This document shows, piece after piece, positions 63,785 through 64,000 of a stretch of DNA of 64,000 nt. The notes beneath the pieces were generated by a model that worked only from the letters and a program-made list of their open reading frames with translations, had not been told where the DNA came from and did not search any database. How positions within the stretch are numbered: the stretch's first letter is position 1; each line of letters opens with the position of its first letter. The stretch comes from Oryzobacter telluris (GTDB taxonomy: Bacteria > Actinomycetota > Actinomycetes > Actinomycetales > Dermatophilaceae). A program made the position numbers and the translations under genes. The DNA lies in the NCBI RefSeq assembly GCF_043099285.1, contig NZ_CP170723.1, positions 558,001 through 622,000 of the forward strand, written 5' to 3'.

Positions 63785-64000
63785 GCACCTCCACGACCAC
63801 CTCGCCCCTCCTCGCGCGCCACGGCGCGGTCGAGGCCGACGGTGTCGACGCCGGGGTGGCCGCGCACTACGGCGACCCGGCCCGCGAGCAGCGGCTGCTG
63901 GCCGAGGGGCTGGCGGCCGTCGACCTCTCGCACCGCGGGGTGGTCACGGTGTCGGGGCCGGACCGCCTGTCGTGGCTGCACTCGATGACGACCCAGCACC
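63781..64000 (+). CDS. ygfZ: start of YgfZ/GcvT-like folate-binding protein
   Basis: Partial, 73 residues visible before the right edge. VAAHYGDPAREQRLLAEGLAAVDLSHRGVVTVSGPDRLSWLHSMTTQH is the recognisable start of YgfZ/CAF17 proteins, which bind folate and help build or repair iron-sulfur enzymes. ATG 63781 overlaps the Fur-family stop by four bases. In actinobacteria this order is common. Confidence 0.9.
   Translation, partial: MSTSTTTSPLLARHGAVEADGVDAGVAAHYGDPAREQRLLAEGLAAVDLSHRGVVTVSGPDRLSWLHSMTTQH

Overview
The window is a 64 kb piece of a high-GC chromosome from an actinobacterium, most likely a Micrococcales member of the Intrasporangiaceae/Dermatophilaceae type. The taxonomic signs are mycothiol synthase (mshD), GlnR, GuaB1, a NUDIX/histidine-phosphatase MutT1 next to ppk, RNAs that appear leaderless, GTG/TTG starts and a PHO box of the GTTCAC type. 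The order phoU-like/pit - pstBACS - mutT1 - ppk - mshD - glnR matches the conserved actinobacterial phosphate/nitrogen neighbourhood. Family placement is an inference; the phylum is secure. I see no CRISPR array, insertion sequence, integrase or rRNA. No stretch over 300 bases lacks a gene; the largest gap (47077-47364) holds a candidate structured RNA.

Layout. 1-5.2 kb: tail of an unidentified gene, a GGDEF-EAL cyclic-di-GMP protein, an amidohydrolase and an alanine-dehydrogenase/carboxyethylornithine-synthase-like enzyme. 5.3-5.6 kb: tRNA-Glu/Asp/Phe operon with terminator. 5.7-12.1 kb: GntR regulator, PHP-domain protein, short-chain dehydrogenase, class-V aminotransferase, GuaB1, DUF445 protein and a decayed DUF1508 remnant. 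12.3-23 kb: a probable light-controlled membrane-lipid and photorepair island. It is built around a CarH/LitR-like MerR-B12 photoreceptor divergent from an overlapping-gene operon (FAD oxidoreductase, DUF1365, CFA-like methyltransferase, SRPBCC, NAD-binding protein, then CPBP protease and photolyase), with a second CFA-like methyltransferase and a DUF1295 protein behind the regulator.

23-24.2 kb: a TerC-family protein behind a yybP-ykoY manganese riboswitch whose structure appears to free a masked Shine-Dalgarno. 24.3-36 kb: a single secreted 3717-residue subtilase carrying about 29 MBG/YDG repeats, with a small membrane protein downstream. 36.2-38.2 kb: sugar mutarotase plus AGE-family isomerase. 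38.2-39.8 kb: transglutaminase-like protein and a UPF0016/GDT1 transporter, the latter behind a second manganese riboswitch. 39.9-43.7 kb: OhrR-like MarR regulator with a palindromic operator, small protein, CurA-type oxidoreductase, aminotransferase, RraA-like protein. 43.8-46.4 kb: tRNA-Lys, Ser/Thr kinase, YihY protein.

46.4-59.3 kb is dominated by phosphate: PhoU-like protein with Pit transporter, an AbiEi/DUF559-like gene bracketed by two related palindromic elements, PHO-box-controlled pstSCAB, MutT1 and polyphosphate kinase. 58.2-64 kb: mycothiol synthase with an internal 15-residue repeat, GlnR, MoaD/ThiS-like protein, membrane protein, DsrE-like protein, nitrobindin, LCP cell-wall ligase, Fur-family regulator and the start of a YgfZ-like protein. 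The two manganese switches, the light regulator, OhrR-like and Fur-like proteins together suggest strong attention to photo-oxidative and metal stress.
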